From an uncultured Porphyromonas sp. (lineage in GTDB: Bacteria; Bacteroidota; Bacteroidia; Bacteroidales; Porphyromonadaceae): a stretch of DNA of 6,274 nucleotides. A model generated the notes under the pieces. That model searched no databases. It had not been told where the DNA came from and worked only from the letters and a program-made list of their open reading frames with translations. The first letter of the stretch is position 1, and each line of letters opens with the position of its first letter. Of the stretch, positions 5,815-6,274 are shown piece after piece. The stretch covers positions 1-6,274 of the forward strand of contig CAMPUN010000076.1 in the NCBI GenBank assembly GCA_946997275.1, given 5' to 3'. A program made the translations under genes and the position numbers.

Positions 5815-6274
5815 ATGAAGAAAACTGGACTATACTTCGGCTCCTCTACGGGGCACGTTGAGGGCATCGCAGATAAGGTTGCCCAGCTACTAGGAATTGA
5901 CGCAGCAGACGTACACAACGTAGCTAATGCTACGCCAGAGTCTGCTCTGGAGTACGACCTCCTCATCCTCGGCTCCTCTACATGGGGCTATGGCGACCTG
6001 CAGGACGACTGGGAGGGCTTCCTACCCAAGCTCGCTAAGCAGGATCTATCAGGCAAGCAGTTTGCCGTCTTCGGCTGTGGTGACTCAAGTAGCTACTCTG
6101 ACACCTTCTGTGATGCTATGGCAGAGATCGCAGAGCAGGTCAAAGCTGCTGGTGCTACCCTCATCGGGCAGATCCCCGCTGATGGCTATAGCTACGATGC
6201 TACGCGCTGTGAGGAGGACGGTCAGCTCATCGGCTGCTGTCTAGACGAAGACAATGAGAGTGACGAGACAGACG
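5815..6274 (+). CDS. fldA: Flavodoxin, long-chain type (3' end outside window)
   Basis: The first 153 codons of a flavodoxin are present, open to the window edge; about 20 residues are probably missing compared with typical members. Flavodoxins bind FMN and carry single electrons at low potential in the cytoplasm, for example with pyruvate:flavodoxin oxidoreductase-type enzymes. The phosphate-binding loop is GSSTGHVEG (residues 9-17). The two loops around the flavin are SSTWGYGDLQDDW (54-66, with Trp57) and FGCGDSSSYSDTFCD (86-100, with Tyr94), the usual aromatic pair that sandwiches the isoalloxazine ring. The segment after residue 120 (GYSYDATRCEEDGQLIG) is the extra loop of long-chain flavodoxins. 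Valine 15 replaces the threonine most relatives have in the phosphate loop. The gene has its own promoter and follows the dsbD terminator, so it is a separate unit. The ATG is preceded by A-rich sequence and no Shine-Dalgarno. Confidence 0.93.
   Translation, partial: MKKTGLYFGSSTGHVEGIADKVAQLLGIDAADVHNVANATPESALEYDLLILGSSTWGYGDLQDDWEGFLPKLAKQDLSGKQFAVFGCGDSSSYSDTFCDAMAEIAEQVKAAGATLIGQIPADGYSYDATRCEEDGQLIGCCLDEDNESDETD

Overview
The window looks like a piece of chromosome from a Bacteroidota bacterium, most likely a Porphyromonas of moderate GC content (P. asaccharolytica or P. uenonis type). This rests on a DUF4294 protein, a head-GIN (DUF2807) lipoprotein, the order DivIC / small membrane protein / RluA-type synthase, TAnnTTTG -7 promoter boxes, and little sign of Shine-Dalgarno sequences. 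The genus is inferred from protein resemblance, not from a search.

Layout: positions 1-97 hold no supportable gene. A DUF4294 exported protein is on the minus strand (98-730). A 118-base divergent intergenic region follows (731-848). It contains a 10-base inverted repeat in which each arm is a Bacteroidota -7 box, so two promoters appear to fire toward and past each other. From 849 to 5647 five plus-strand genes are packed with gaps of 9 to 43 bases: a head-GIN lipoprotein, a DivIC/FtsB-type division protein, a four-helix membrane protein of unknown function, a divergent RluA-family pseudouridine synthase, and the thiol-disulfide transporter DsbD. A strong hairpin at 5668-5705 closes this probable operon. 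A well-formed promoter (5750-5780) then drives a long-chain flavodoxin, which runs off the right edge.

How they fit together: the products are mostly envelope or housekeeping proteins. DivIC acts at the septum, DsbD carries reducing power across the inner membrane, the GIN lipoprotein is exported, the synthase modifies RNA, and flavodoxin is a cytoplasmic electron carrier under its own promoter. I see no mobile element, CRISPR array, tRNA, rRNA or defence system. The window is ordinary core genome. The points worth a second look are the internal repeat of the GIN protein, the face-to-face promoters, and unusual residues at conserved sites in the synthase, DsbD and flavodoxin.
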